A stretch of 40,810 nucleotides of DNA from a virus, in the IMG/VR virus record IMGVR_UViG_3300042303_000471, positions 1 through 40,810 of that record; one strand, 5' to 3'. A model generated the notes under the pieces. That model saw only the letters and a list, made by a program, of their open reading frames with translations, had not been told where the DNA came from and did no database searches. Made by a program: the position numbers and the translations under genes. Numbering within the stretch: position 1 is the first letter of the stretch; the number at the start of each line of letters is the position of its first letter. Positions 1 to 6,941 of this stretch are shown here, in pieces.

Positions 1-206
1 CAGGGCAGGGCAGGGCAGGGCAGGGCAGGGGCAGGCAGGGGCAGGGCAGGGCAGGGCAGGGCAGGGCAGGGCAGGGCAGGGCAGGGCAGGGCAGGGCAGG
101 GCAGGGCAGGGGCAGGCAGGGGCAGGGCAGGGGCAGGCAGGGGCAGGCAGGGGCAGGCAGGGGCAGGCAGGGGCAGGCAGGGGCAGGCAGGGGCAGGGGC
201 AGGGGA
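1..206. repeat. G-rich short tandem repeat array (left end)
   Basis: About 206 bases made almost only of CAGG, CAGGG and CAGGGG units. The first half is mostly the 5-base unit, while the second half alternates 4- and 6-base units into a 10-base period. The same array reappears in the same orientation at the right end, so the two ends probably join. Regular runs of three or four G could form G-quadruplexes on this strand. No gene is visible here. Confidence 0.95.
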
Positions 207-231
207 AAGCCTAGGGAAAGCCTAGGGAAAT
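205..231. repeat. Iteron-like AAGCCTAGGGAAA direct repeats
   Basis: Two adjacent copies of AAGCCTAGGGAAA lie between the G-rich array and promoter P1. The motif recurs inside the replication initiator gene near 9678 and, inverted, upstream of promoter P2 near 39545-39575. This spread suggests binding sites for a phage protein, perhaps the initiator or an early regulator. The sequence match is seen directly; the role is inferred. Confidence 0.6.
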
Positions 232-235
232 GGAC

Positions 236-265
236 TGGACAGGATACGCCCCTAGGGGCGATAAT
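236..265 (+). promoter_or_regulatory. Promoter P1 (TGGACA - 18 nt - GATAAT)
   Basis: A sigma-70 type promoter: -35 TGGACA at 236-241, an 18-nt spacer and -10 GATAAT at 260-265. It would drive the early genes starting at 317. Its spacer is filled by a perfect palindrome, so a regulator bound there would block RNA polymerase. The same design recurs as P2 at the right end. Confidence 0.75.
247..260. promoter_or_regulatory. Palindromic operator inside P1
   Basis: The 14-base perfect palindrome CGCCCCTAGGGGCG sits between the -35 and -10 boxes of P1. P2 has the related 12-base palindrome GCCCCATGGGGC in the same place, with the same GATAC just before it. A dimeric repressor or activator is the natural candidate ligand; none is identified. 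Confidence 0.65.
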
Positions 266-270
266 AGGGG

Positions 271-287
271 TAGGCCACGTTGGCCTA
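271..287 (+). promoter_or_regulatory. Inverted repeat at the P1 transcript start
   Basis: TAGGCCA and TGGCCTA are separated by 3 bases, just downstream of the -10 box. It would form a small stem-loop at the very 5' end of the transcript, or serve as a second operator. P2 has a weaker analogue, GTGGG and CCCAC, at 39618-39636. Confidence 0.45.
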
Positions 288-316
288 GGGACGATTTCCA
301 AGAAAGGAACCGAACG

Positions 317-553
317 ATGTCTCACTCTCTCGCCATGGCCCGCCGCGCAGTTGTCGTTGTCGTTTGCAACGTCAAGCAGAAGCCGAAAGAGCGAACCTTC
401 CAAGACCGGACCAAGGCAGCCGCCTTCGTCGCGAAGCTCAAGGGACCGCTGACCATTCAGGTCTTCGGGTTCCTGTCTGGCAAGCCCCTCTTCCGCACGA
501 AGCTCAGCCGTGGAGCTGCTGCCACAACTCTGGCCCGTCGCCTTGGCTCTTGA
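317..553 (+). CDS. Small early protein, paralogue of the gene at 1095
   Basis: 78 residues, basic, no recognised domain. The start is chosen at 317 because an AAGAAAGGA Shine-Dalgarno lies 9 bases upstream; the longer frame from 230 would begin upstream of the promoter's -10 box. It is the first gene behind P1. Residues about 28-62 resemble the protein encoded at 1095-1328: both have an aromatic-rich stretch, then L-K/E-G-P-x-T-hydrophobic-x-V, then a G..F..L-R/S-x-G segment. The two are probably copies of one small-protein family, perhaps a beta-rich fold. Function is unknown. Confidence 0.7.
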   Translation: MSHSLAMARRAVVVVVCNVKQKPKERTFQDRTKAAAFVAKLKGPLTIQVFGFLSGKPLFRTKLSRGAAATTLARRLGS

Positions 554-616
554 ACCCAGGACCGCTTCCGTTTTTGTTTCCAACACTCATTCACAGTCCA
601 CGAAAGGACCGCAACC

Positions 617-1024
617 ATGAACCAGATCCAAACCGTCCAGCAGATCACTCTCGCCGCCACGACGATCAAGCAAATCTTCGCCGCCGCGTCTGGCAATGAA
701 TCGATGGGCTTCTACTGTCTCGCCCGCCGTCTCGAAAAAGAGTTCGGAACGTCCGCCCATCGACCGATCGTCATGTCTTCCGCGCATTCCGTCACGATCA
801 AGTTCTGGGATCACACGACCGCATGCATCGCCTTCAGCCAGTCATGGGGCTACATCAACACGACAGGAATTGCCGTCGACGTTGTGTTTGAGTCAGCCCC
901 AGGTGCCGATGCCTACTACTGCATCTGCTCGGACGCCTTCAAGACCGTCCCGCAGATCATTCGCTGGATCAACTCCCGCCGCCGCCGCTGCACGACCATG
1001 CAGAAGGCCGTCGCAGCAGAGTGA
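617..1024 (+). CDS. Hypothetical early protein
   Basis: 135 residues. The start ATG at 617 follows a GAAAGGACCG box (602-611). The N-terminal half looks helical and alanine-rich, the middle holds several aromatic residues and the C-terminus is a run of arginines (residues about 122-128), which could contact nucleic acid. I do not recognise the family. It sits alone, with about 60 bases before it and a strong terminator-like hairpin after it, so it may be the last gene of the first early transcript. Confidence 0.65.
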   Translation: MNQIQTVQQITLAATTIKQIFAAASGNESMGFYCLARRLEKEFGTSAHRPIVMSSAHSVTIKFWDHTTACIAFSQSWGYINTTGIAVDVVFESAPGADAYYCICSDAFKTVPQIIRWINSRRRRCTTMQKAVAAE

Positions 1025-1035
1025 CATCGCTTCTC

Positions 1036-1062
1036 GCTCCGGGGCCGCTGTGGCCCCGGAGC
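1036..1062 (+). terminator. Strong hairpin terminator
   Basis: Perfect 11-bp stem (GCTCCGGGGCC pairing with GGCCCCGGAGC) around a 5-base loop, followed by TTTCC. It lies 12 bases after the stop of the gene at 617. The short T tract makes it a partial terminator or attenuator rather than a certain stop. Confidence 0.6.
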
Positions 1063-1094
1063 TTTCCTTCCCAAGTCCACGAAAGGACCGCACG

Positions 1095-1328
1095 ATGCCC
1101 GGATGCAAGCAGACCTGCCGAATCAAAATCGCCATCACCCGCCCAAGGCAGAAGACCGTGAATCGCCGCTTTGACTGGCGAAGTGGTGCCGTGTTCTTCC
1201 TCCGCGATCTCGAAGGGCCATGCACCGTCGAAGTGGCCTACAAGCACTACTCCACCGGGACGTTCAAGTCCACGCTCCGCGCTGGCCAGAATGGCCGGCG
1301 ACTCGCGCTGAAGGTTGAAGGCATCTAG
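1095..1328 (+). CDS. Small early protein, paralogue of the gene at 317
   Basis: 77 residues. The ATG at 1095 follows GAAAGGACCG (1081-1090), which decides the start; a longer in-frame ORF from 696 lacks such a signal and overlaps the gene before. The sequence is basic with two N-terminal cysteines (residues 4 and 8). From about residue 24 it parallels the protein at 317, sharing F-x-x-R, L-x-G-P-x-T-x-x-V and a glycine near the C-terminus. No known domain. Both copies being placed close to P1 suggests an early host-takeover role, but this is inference. Confidence 0.65.
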   Translation: MPGCKQTCRIKIAITRPRQKTVNRRFDWRSGAVFFLRDLEGPCTVEVAYKHYSTGTFKSTLRAGQNGRRLALKVEGI

Positions 1329-1368
1329 TTCTCACCGCTCCAACACGCCTACAGAAAGGGCACCGCAA

Positions 1369-1920
1369 ATGACCGTCTCCCAACTTCTCGCCGTCAACAA
1401 CGTCTATCGCGCCATCGGAAAGGAGTGCTGGCACTCCGGCACCTCGCAATCGAGGGATGGCAAGACGATCACCGTCAAGCCGAGCGTCTACAAGGTCCGC
1501 ATCGAGGGCCGTGCGGACGGTGGCGTGTGGGTCGTGTCGAAGACCGGGAACCGCAAGTTCTCCGCTTCGCCAGAGAACCTTCACGACAGCAGGCCCGCCG
1601 CGCACGCCAAGGCGCTGTCGCTGTGTCAGTCGCTCCACGGTCAGACCGTCATGGGGCAACTGACCTACCACTACGATCCCAAACCGCAGCCTCGCGTTTT
1701 GTGTGAGTACCGGGCCCGGCCGTTCACTGCTCGCTCGTGGAGCATCGAGTACCGCGAGGGCGGCAAGGGGCAGTGGAAGCGCATCGAGGGGCTTTTCAAC
1801 CTTTCGCCGTGGAAGGCTAAAGACGCGATTCGCCGTCTTCGCGCCAACGACGACATTCCGGGTTTCTGGCGAGTGCCGGGGCAAATAGCATTTATCGAGC
1901 TTTGCATCTACATCGACTGA
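1369..1920 (+). CDS. Hypothetical early protein
   Basis: 183 residues. Start at 1369, 9 bases after GAAAGGG. The protein is basic and rich in tryptophan and tyrosine, with beta-like segments in the first half (residues about 35-60) and a W-K-A-K-D-A-I-R-R-L helix near residue 155. It is not a family I recognise. Its place among early genes suggests host takeover or DNA modification, but nothing in the sequence shows this. Confidence 0.6.
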   Translation: MTVSQLLAVNNVYRAIGKECWHSGTSQSRDGKTITVKPSVYKVRIEGRADGGVWVVSKTGNRKFSASPENLHDSRPAAHAKALSLCQSLHGQTVMGQLTYHYDPKPQPRVLCEYRARPFTARSWSIEYREGGKGQWKRIEGLFNLSPWKAKDAIRRLRANDDIPGFWRVPGQIAFIELCIYID

Positions 1921-1978
1921 TCTGACGGTTTGGCTGATTTCACCTGTTTCACCACTTTTCCACGAAAGGCCGATTTCC

Positions 1979-2344
1979 ATGAAAACCAAGTACCTGTCCA
2001 CCAAGTCGCAACGCCGCATCAAGTCGCTGATCTCCCAGCTCGCCGCGTACATGAGCGACGGGCAGACCTCAGGTGATGCCGAGTCGAGGGGCGAGATCAT
2101 TGCTCTTCTCTACACGCAACCGGTGGGTGGCGGATCGAGGCGTCCGTTTGGCCTGGCCGTCGAGCAAGCAATTGCCGATCTGTGTGTTCACGGCTACGTC
2201 GAATCGATCATTTCGTCCGCAGAGGCAATTGCCGATGGCGGATGGGGATCGCCGAACAAGCCGCAAAACATCGCAAACGGTGGGGCCGATCTGGCGGCAG
2301 CTTTGCTCGAGGAGGCCGAGCGCCGGGACCGGGAGACGATTTGA
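1979..2344 (+). CDS. Hypothetical early protein
   Basis: 121 residues; start after GAAAGGCCG at 1964-1972. Predicted mostly helical, with a basic N-terminus and an acidic C-terminal helix. The stop codon overlaps the start of the GIY-YIG gene, so the two are co-translated. No recognised domain. Confidence 0.6.
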   Translation: MKTKYLSTKSQRRIKSLISQLAAYMSDGQTSGDAESRGEIIALLYTQPVGGGSRRPFGLAVEQAIADLCVHGYVESIISSAEAIADGGWGSPNKPQNIANGGADLAAALLEEAERRDRETI

Positions 2345-2715
2345 TGCCAGCCAAGCGGAAACGCCGAAGCGACAGAAATCACGCGATCTACGAAATCCGA
2401 TGCACCGCAACAAAACAGGTCTACATCGGAATAACCGTGATCCGTGGCAGAGCAGTGAAAAAGAGCATTCGGAAGCGGTGGGTCCAACACCTCTACGACG
2501 CGAGGGGCCGCAAGGAAGTGGCCTTCAAACACGCTCTTCATCGTGCCATCGTTCGGCACGGAGAGGAGTCGTTTGTCCATCGGGTTCTGACCGTGGTGCG
2601 AGGCAAGGAGGAAGCGCACCTGATCGAGTTGAAGATGATTCGCCGCCGAAAGCCTGCCCTCAACGTCGAGGGTACGGCATCGAAGCGGAAGGCAACCAAG
2701 AGGGTTTCACGATGA
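2344..2715 (+). CDS. GIY-YIG family endonuclease
   Basis: 123 residues, almost entirely one GIY-YIG nuclease domain. The two signature tyrosines are in A-I-Y (14-16) and V-Y-I-G (27-30); the catalytic arginine is probably Arg45 in K-R-W-V-Q-H and the metal-binding glutamate is Glu90 in G-K-E-E-A-H. The first glycine of the signature is alanine, a variation seen in the family. The start is fixed by the ATGA overlap with the previous stop. It could be a free-standing homing nuclease, a host-DNA degrading enzyme or a DNA-processing nuclease; no intron or intein is visible nearby, so a phage nuclease role is favoured. Confidence 0.8.
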   Translation: MPAKRKRRSDRNHAIYEIRCTATKQVYIGITVIRGRAVKKSIRKRWVQHLYDARGRKEVAFKHALHRAIVRHGEESFVHRVLTVVRGKEEAHLIELKMIRRRKPALNVEGTASKRKATKRVSR

Positions 2716-3206
2716 CAGGTTTGTATGTGTTGACCGTAATCCGATTCAGCCAGTCGGAGGTTCCGACCGTCGAGAGTGTGCGTCTGTTCAAGTCCAGGGC
2801 GGCACTCAACGTCGTCGCTGTTTCGATGAAGAGCCCACCTCTCACGCCCGGCCACAGCTACAGCATCCCGGAGGCCGGGATCAAGGTTTGCTGTGATGGG
2901 CCCATTCCCGCCGAAGACTCGTTCTATGCAGTCAAGTGCACCGTGCGAGGCACCGAGTTCATCCTTCGATCCGACTGGTCCGAGCCGGCCGCAATGATCG
3001 AGGTGTGGGAGTCAAACCAGTGGTTGCTCAACGGTTCCTACGTGGGCGACTTCATGGATGACAGGACTGATCTGGCCGAGAACCAAGCGATCTCCGCCAT
3101 GGCATACCACATCCGCCGCGAGCTCAAGGACTGGACGTCGCAAGACCTGCGGCTCTCGCTGCTTCACCAGATGACTCGCCGCATCCCAAGTGACCGCAAC
3201 AACTGA
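2712..3206 (+). CDS. Hypothetical protein, co-translated with the GIY-YIG nuclease
   Basis: 164 residues, starting in an ATGA overlap with the nuclease stop. The first 90 residues look beta-rich, with a short hydrophobic strand at the N-terminus; the last 40 are helical and charged. No family recognised. The overlap implies balanced expression with the nuclease, possibly as a partner. Confidence 0.6.
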   Translation: MTGLYVLTVIRFSQSEVPTVESVRLFKSRAALNVVAVSMKSPPLTPGHSYSIPEAGIKVCCDGPIPAEDSFYAVKCTVRGTEFILRSDWSEPAAMIEVWESNQWLLNGSYVGDFMDDRTDLAENQAISAMAYHIRRELKDWTSQDLRLSLLHQMTRRIPSDRNN

Positions 3207-3217
3207 AAGGGTGATCC

Positions 3218-3637
3218 TTGAACAACCTCAACACCATCGGCCTGAAAGGCTGGCTCTACATGACAGACAGAGAACGCAACGCTCGCGAGACGGTATCGAG
3301 CGGAAAGATCGAGATTCCTGCGGAGTTTGCGAGCATCGCCGCCAACTGGCACGGAGGCCAGGCGTCCATGCTGTATGCCGTGGCATCGACCGGATCGCTG
3401 TCGAGAGGCAGTATCCGACCGCAAGTCCGCGACTACGACACCGGGGCCGGCAGGCAAGCAGACGACGCTGAGTGGATTCATGGGCTTGCCGAAACCCTGT
3501 CCAGTGAGCTTTCCGACTGTCTCCACATGATCGACATGGGGAACGACATCGACGGTGACCGTGACACCATCGTGAGGTTCAAGAACTACATCGACGAAAT
3601 TGCCGGCGCGATCGAAGACCACATCCTCCCCGTCTGA
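3218..3637 (+). CDS. Hypothetical acidic early protein (TTG start)
   Basis: 139 residues from the TTG at 3218, preceded by GAAAGG 7 bases upstream. An alternative ATG at 3260 has a second GAAAGG upstream, so either start is possible. The C-terminal half is helical and rich in Asp and Glu (residues about 80-135). I do not recognise it. Confidence 0.55.
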   Translation: MNNLNTIGLKGWLYMTDRERNARETVSSGKIEIPAEFASIAANWHGGQASMLYAVASTGSLSRGSIRPQVRDYDTGAGRQADDAEWIHGLAETLSSELSDCLHMIDMGNDIDGDRDTIVRFKNYIDEIAGAIEDHILPV

Positions 3638-3658
3638 ACCAAGAAAGGACCGAATGCC

Positions 3659-4462
3659 ATGAAGGCAAAGAGAGTCAGGGCGCCGCGCAGGCGGCCACGC
3701 GAGTTGATCGGGATCGTTCTGCACCGGGGCATCTCCCCTGGCACAGGGCATCCGTACGCGGTGATTGCGACGCTTGAGAGTCGCAACAGGAAAACGGGCA
3801 ACATGGTGACCGTCTGGATCGTCAGGTCGGACGTCAACCCCATCGAGGACCGGGCCCAGGCGAGGATCGACGGAGTGCATTCGACTTGCTTCCGCTGCCC
3901 GCTGTTTTTTGCCGGATGCTACGTCGAGGTTGAGTACGCACCGCTGAACATCTGGAAGGCTTTTGATGCTGGACGGTACGAAGAGTACGACAGCGAGAAA
4001 CACGACAAGATGCTTCGCTCGCGAACGATGCGGTGGGGCGGATATGGCGATCCGGTGCTAGTGCCGATCGACAAGATGGAGAGGCTTTGCGAGATCGTTG
4101 TTGGGTGGACCGGGTACACGCACCAGTGGGATCAGCCCGAGTACCAGTGCTACCGCTCGCTGCTCATGGCATCCGTTCATTCCATTGCCCAACGCGACCG
4201 TGCGTGGGCTCTGGGCTGGAGAACCTTCAGGGACTACGACTCCCTCAAGGCCGAACCAGCAACGCGAGGTGAGTGTGGCTGCCCCGGCTCTGACGAGCAG
4301 GGCAATCGGTTGCAGTGCATCACGTGCATGATTTGCGACGGGGCCGACCGCCCTGTCGGGCATCGACAGAGGGCGAGCGTCGTGGTCGTGCGACACGCCA
4401 ATGCCGTTGCCACAAAGAAGCTGCGGAAGAACCTCCGCATCGGCAAGGTTTCGTTCGAGTGA
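3659..4462 (+). CDS. DUF7227-like phage protein with cysteine clusters
   Basis: 267 residues; start behind GAAAGGACCG. It matches a family I know from many tailed phages, usually annotated DUF7227 or hypothetical: K-T-G-x-M-V near residue 46, a C-x2-C pair followed by G-C-Y (residues about 77-87), A-P-L-x-I-W-K-A, G-x-x-G-D-P, W-T-G-Y-T-H-Q-W (about 150), G-W-R-T-F and a C-terminal cluster of cysteines (about 207-226). Two Cys clusters in conserved places suggest a metal or Fe-S site. The biochemical role is unknown. The family name is from memory and should be checked. Confidence 0.65.
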   Translation: MKAKRVRAPRRRPRELIGIVLHRGISPGTGHPYAVIATLESRNRKTGNMVTVWIVRSDVNPIEDRAQARIDGVHSTCFRCPLFFAGCYVEVEYAPLNIWKAFDAGRYEEYDSEKHDKMLRSRTMRWGGYGDPVLVPIDKMERLCEIVVGWTGYTHQWDQPEYQCYRSLLMASVHSIAQRDRAWALGWRTFRDYDSLKAEPATRGECGCPGSDEQGNRLQCITCMICDGADRPVGHRQRASVVVVRHANAVATKKLRKNLRIGKVSFE

Positions 4463-4485
4463 CCCTAACCAAGAAAGGCCGAAGA

Positions 4486-4851
4486 ATGGCTGCGAAGAAG
4501 CTGAAGCGTGGCGAGATCATGCCACGGTGGACGATTGTCGAGAAGGCTACGATCCTGAACGTGATCGAGGTTTGCAACGGCGGCAGCCTGCTGTCAGCGC
4601 GAATGCTTCACGACAGGGGCATCCCGATGCGACTGATCGAGCGGCACATTGCCACGTTCAAGGTGGCGATGCGGAATGCAGACGGCAGCGTCGATGACCG
4701 TGTCGAGGGTGTGCATAGCCTCGACTTGCTCCGCGGCATCTGTTCGGACCTTGGGCTTCGACCCAGGGTCACGACCGGGCCAGAGACAGACGCTGTGGCC
4801 TGCAAGGTGGCGATCATTGCCCACTTCGGCCAGATGAAAGCGAGGGTGTGA
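4486..4851 (+). CDS. Hypothetical protein, possibly DNA-binding
   Basis: 121 residues. The start is behind GAAAGGCCG. The N-terminus is lysine-rich, and residues about 20-55 could form a helix-turn-helix-like helical bundle. The stop overlaps the next ATG (TGATG). No family recognised. Confidence 0.55.
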   Translation: MAAKKLKRGEIMPRWTIVEKATILNVIEVCNGGSLLSARMLHDRGIPMRLIERHIATFKVAMRNADGSVDDRVEGVHSLDLLRGICSDLGLRPRVTTGPETDAVACKVAIIAHFGQMKARV

Positions 4852-5003
4852 TGGCAAAGAGGCCTTCGTGGTGGCGACCGGACATGACCGATCTGGAGCG
4901 AGAAGAGTACCGCGAGTACCTGCTCGGCGAAGACGATCGATCCGACGATGACCACCGCGACAACTACGACGATGAGCCAGAGAACGACAAAGAAGCAAAG
5001 TGA
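4851..5003 (+). CDS. Very small acidic protein (50 residues)
   Basis: The ATG overlaps the previous stop (TGATG) and the frame runs 50 codons to a TGA at 5001. The N-terminus is aromatic and basic (W-W-R-P near residue 8) and the remainder is strongly acidic, with many Asp and Glu. This resembles DNA-mimic or adaptor mini-proteins of phages, but no match is recognised. The overlap with its neighbour is the best evidence that it is real. Confidence 0.55.
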   Translation: MAKRPSWWRPDMTDLEREEYREYLLGEDDRSDDDHRDNYDDEPENDKEAK

Positions 5004-5011
5004 CCGCGAGT

Positions 5012-5042
5012 GCCGGCGAGGGGTGTGTTGCCTCTCGCCGGC
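5012..5042 (+). terminator. Hairpin between the 50-residue gene and the ligase
   Basis: GCCGGCGAG (5012-5020) pairs perfectly with CTCGCCGGC (5034-5042) over a 13-base loop. There is no T tract, so this may be an mRNA processing or stabilising stem rather than a full terminator. Confidence 0.4.
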
Positions 5043-5064
5043 AACGCTTTGGAGCAAGAAGGCT

Positions 5065-5895
5065 ATGAGCAAGTACGCAGGCAGAACCCAGGACTACCGC
5101 AACCTCACCAGCATCGACGATGACCTGTCGAGGTGGGACATCGTCCAGCCGAAGCATGACGGCTGGTGGGCGAGGGTTGTGATCGGCAAGGCAAACGACC
5201 GCAGTGCGGAAATCTATTCCCGCCAGGCGCAGCTGAAGGACCGCAAGCCCGTTGGCAAGGGATGCCCAAAGATGACCCTGATCGGGGAGTTCATCCGCGG
5301 CACCTCTCGCGCGACAACTGGCGTCGAGGCCGGGCTGGAGGAGTGCGTTGTCGCGTTCGACATCGTGGAGCTGGACGGTGCTGTTGTCGCTGAGTCGCTC
5401 ACCTACAAGCGTAGGCTCGACCTGATCGAGCGAGTGACCGCTCACGCGGATTGGCTGGTTCCGGTGGTGACGAGGCCGATCTCATTCGCGCCTGCGATGT
5501 GGGAATCGTCCGTGATCAAGGGCGGTGCCGAAGGCCTGGTGTTCCGCAACTCGCGAGACACCTACTCGGACGGCACGATTGGACGCCTCAAGCGCGAGTT
5601 CACGATGGACTACGTCGTGATGCGGCTCGAGGAGGGTAAAGGCAAGCTGGAAGGCATGTGCGGCGTGTTGGTCTGTGGCTTGTACGAGGGCGGAAAGCTG
5701 GTTGAGAAGCTCCGCGTCGGCGGCGGCATGAGCAACATCATGCGGATGGAGTTCTGGAACAGGCCCCGCGAGGTGATCGGGCAGGTGATCGAGGTGAAGG
5801 GCTGGCAGTTGTTTGAGACAGGTGCCATGCGGCACCCGCAATTCGTCAGGTTTCGCAGCGACAAGGTTCCGACCGAGTGCCAGTGGAGTAAGTGA
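5065..5895 (+). CDS. ATP-dependent DNA ligase
   Basis: 276 residues, the size of a minimal phage ligase (nucleotidyltransferase plus OB-fold). Motif I is P-K-H-D-G-W-W with the AMP-accepting lysine at residue 30. Motif III is visible as L-I-G-E-F, IIIa as V-A-F-D-I-V, IV as E-G-L-V-F and V near K-R-E-F-T-M-D. The C-terminal third carries the OB-fold with G-K-L-E-G and the R-H-P-x-F-V-R-F-R end typical of motif VI. It seals nicks during replication and recombination. The start at 5065 removes the overlap with the gene before; an upstream frame from 4948 has no better signal. It opens the DNA-metabolism block. Confidence 0.9.
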   Translation: MSKYAGRTQDYRNLTSIDDDLSRWDIVQPKHDGWWARVVIGKANDRSAEIYSRQAQLKDRKPVGKGCPKMTLIGEFIRGTSRATTGVEAGLEECVVAFDIVELDGAVVAESLTYKRRLDLIERVTAHADWLVPVVTRPISFAPAMWESSVIKGGAEGLVFRNSRDTYSDGTIGRLKREFTMDYVVMRLEEGKGKLEGMCGVLVCGLYEGGKLVEKLRVGGGMSNIMRMEFWNRPREVIGQVIEVKGWQLFETGAMRHPQFVRFRSDKVPTECQWSK

Positions 5896-5954
5896 AAGTT
5901 GGCTCGATGTTCGATGTTCGATTGGTTCGATTTCACCATGAATGGAGAGATGGC

Positions 5955-6941
5955 ATGACCGAGCAGAAGTTCAATGAGTTGCTGGCCGAGTACAAGATGT
6001 CCGTCGTGATCCCTGTGCGGCCCGACGGACAGGGCTGGGGGCAGATCAATATGCCCGACGGCACCGTGAGGGATCGTTGGCGTGGAGGTCAGAAGCTCCG
6101 CGATCAAGCGGACTACCTGATCTTTGAGGCGAAGGCGATCCTTGGCACGGCCGAGGCGAGCCCGAGGAAGGCCTCGGAGAAGCCCAAGGCCGCGCCTGCA
6201 AAGGCCGAGGCATCGAAGCCTGCGAAGGCGACCAAGCCGAAGCTGGGGACGCCGGGCGAGGAGCTGAAGAAAGTGGTCGAGGGAACCTCCAAGAAGGCAG
6301 CCGTCGACGCACCGAAGGCCCCTGCTGCAAAGAAGGCCGATGATGGGCTGTCAGGTCAGTCGCTCAGGGAGAGCGTGAAGAAGGCGCTCGCCCAGGCCGC
6401 AGAGGCATCGTTCAGCGGAGGAGCGATCAAGCCCATCGAGGTGCCGAAGGGAGTGGACTTCTCCAAGCAGCTCAGCGACGAGGCGAAGAAGAAGGCCGCA
6501 GAGCGCGCTCGCGCTGCGGAGAAGAGGGCGATGAAGAAGGCAAACGCTGCCGAGCAGGATGCGGAGCGGTCGCTGGCTTCCTCGCCGGACGACGATGACA
6601 TCATGGATGCGTTCTCGGCTCCAGTCACCAAGCCCAAGGCGAGCCCAGGTAAAGCCTCGGCAAAGCCCAAGGCTCCTGCGGTGGGCAATGGTCCGAAGCC
6701 AGCGGCCAAGAGCATCGAGGATCGGATTCTTGAGGCTCTGGCGGACGGCCCAGCAGGCAAGGCAGAGCTTTGGAAGCGAACGAGCATCAGCGAAGTGACG
6801 CTGGTGCGGAAGCTCGGCGAGCTGGCCCGCGCCGGGCTGGTGCGATGGACTGGAGAGGAGGGCAAGACGGTGTCGGGGACCAGCTATCGCGTCTACGAGC
6901 TGAAGGCTGCGGCCAAGGGCAAGGGTAGGACAAAGCGTTGA
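5955..6941 (+). CDS. K/A/P-rich linker protein with C-terminal winged helix
   Basis: 328 residues from the ATG at 5955, which has GGAGAG 7 bases upstream; a GTG at 5892 overlapping the ligase stop is an alternative. There are three parts. A short N-terminal domain (1-60) is followed by a long low-complexity region rich in Lys, Ala and Pro (about 65-250), like histone H1 tails. The C-terminal winged-helix domain (about 255-320) contains the pattern I-L-E-A-L...A-E-L-W-K-R-T...L-V-R-K-L-G-E-L. It is probably a DNA-binding protein that bridges or regulates. Promoter P(csrA) overlaps its stop codon. Confidence 0.65.
   Translation: MTEQKFNELLAEYKMSVVIPVRPDGQGWGQINMPDGTVRDRWRGGQKLRDQADYLIFEAKAILGTAEASPRKASEKPKAAPAKAEASKPAKATKPKLGTPGEELKKVVEGTSKKAAVDAPKAPAAKKADDGLSGQSLRESVKKALAQAAEASFSGGAIKPIEVPKGVDFSKQLSDEAKKKAAERARAAEKRAMKKANAAEQDAERSLASSPDDDDIMDAFSAPVTKPKASPGKASAKPKAPAVGNGPKPAAKSIEDRILEALADGPAGKAELWKRTSISEVTLVRKLGELARAGLVRWTGEEGKTVSGTSYRVYELKAAAKGKGRTKR

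Noticed and set aside
1-206. Telomere-like ends of a linear molecule
   Set aside because: Telomeric arrays would be inverted at the two ends. Here the G-rich strand is the same at both ends, which fits a circle cut inside a direct repeat.
1-206. CRISPR array
   Set aside because: Units are 4 to 6 bases with no spacers.
696-1328. 210-codon gene starting at 696
   Set aside because: The GAAAGGACCG box at 1081 places the start at 1095; the upstream part overlaps the gene at 617.
2073-3206. 377-codon gene starting at 2073
   Set aside because: Its first two thirds overlap two well-supported genes; the real gene begins at 2712 in an ATGA overlap.
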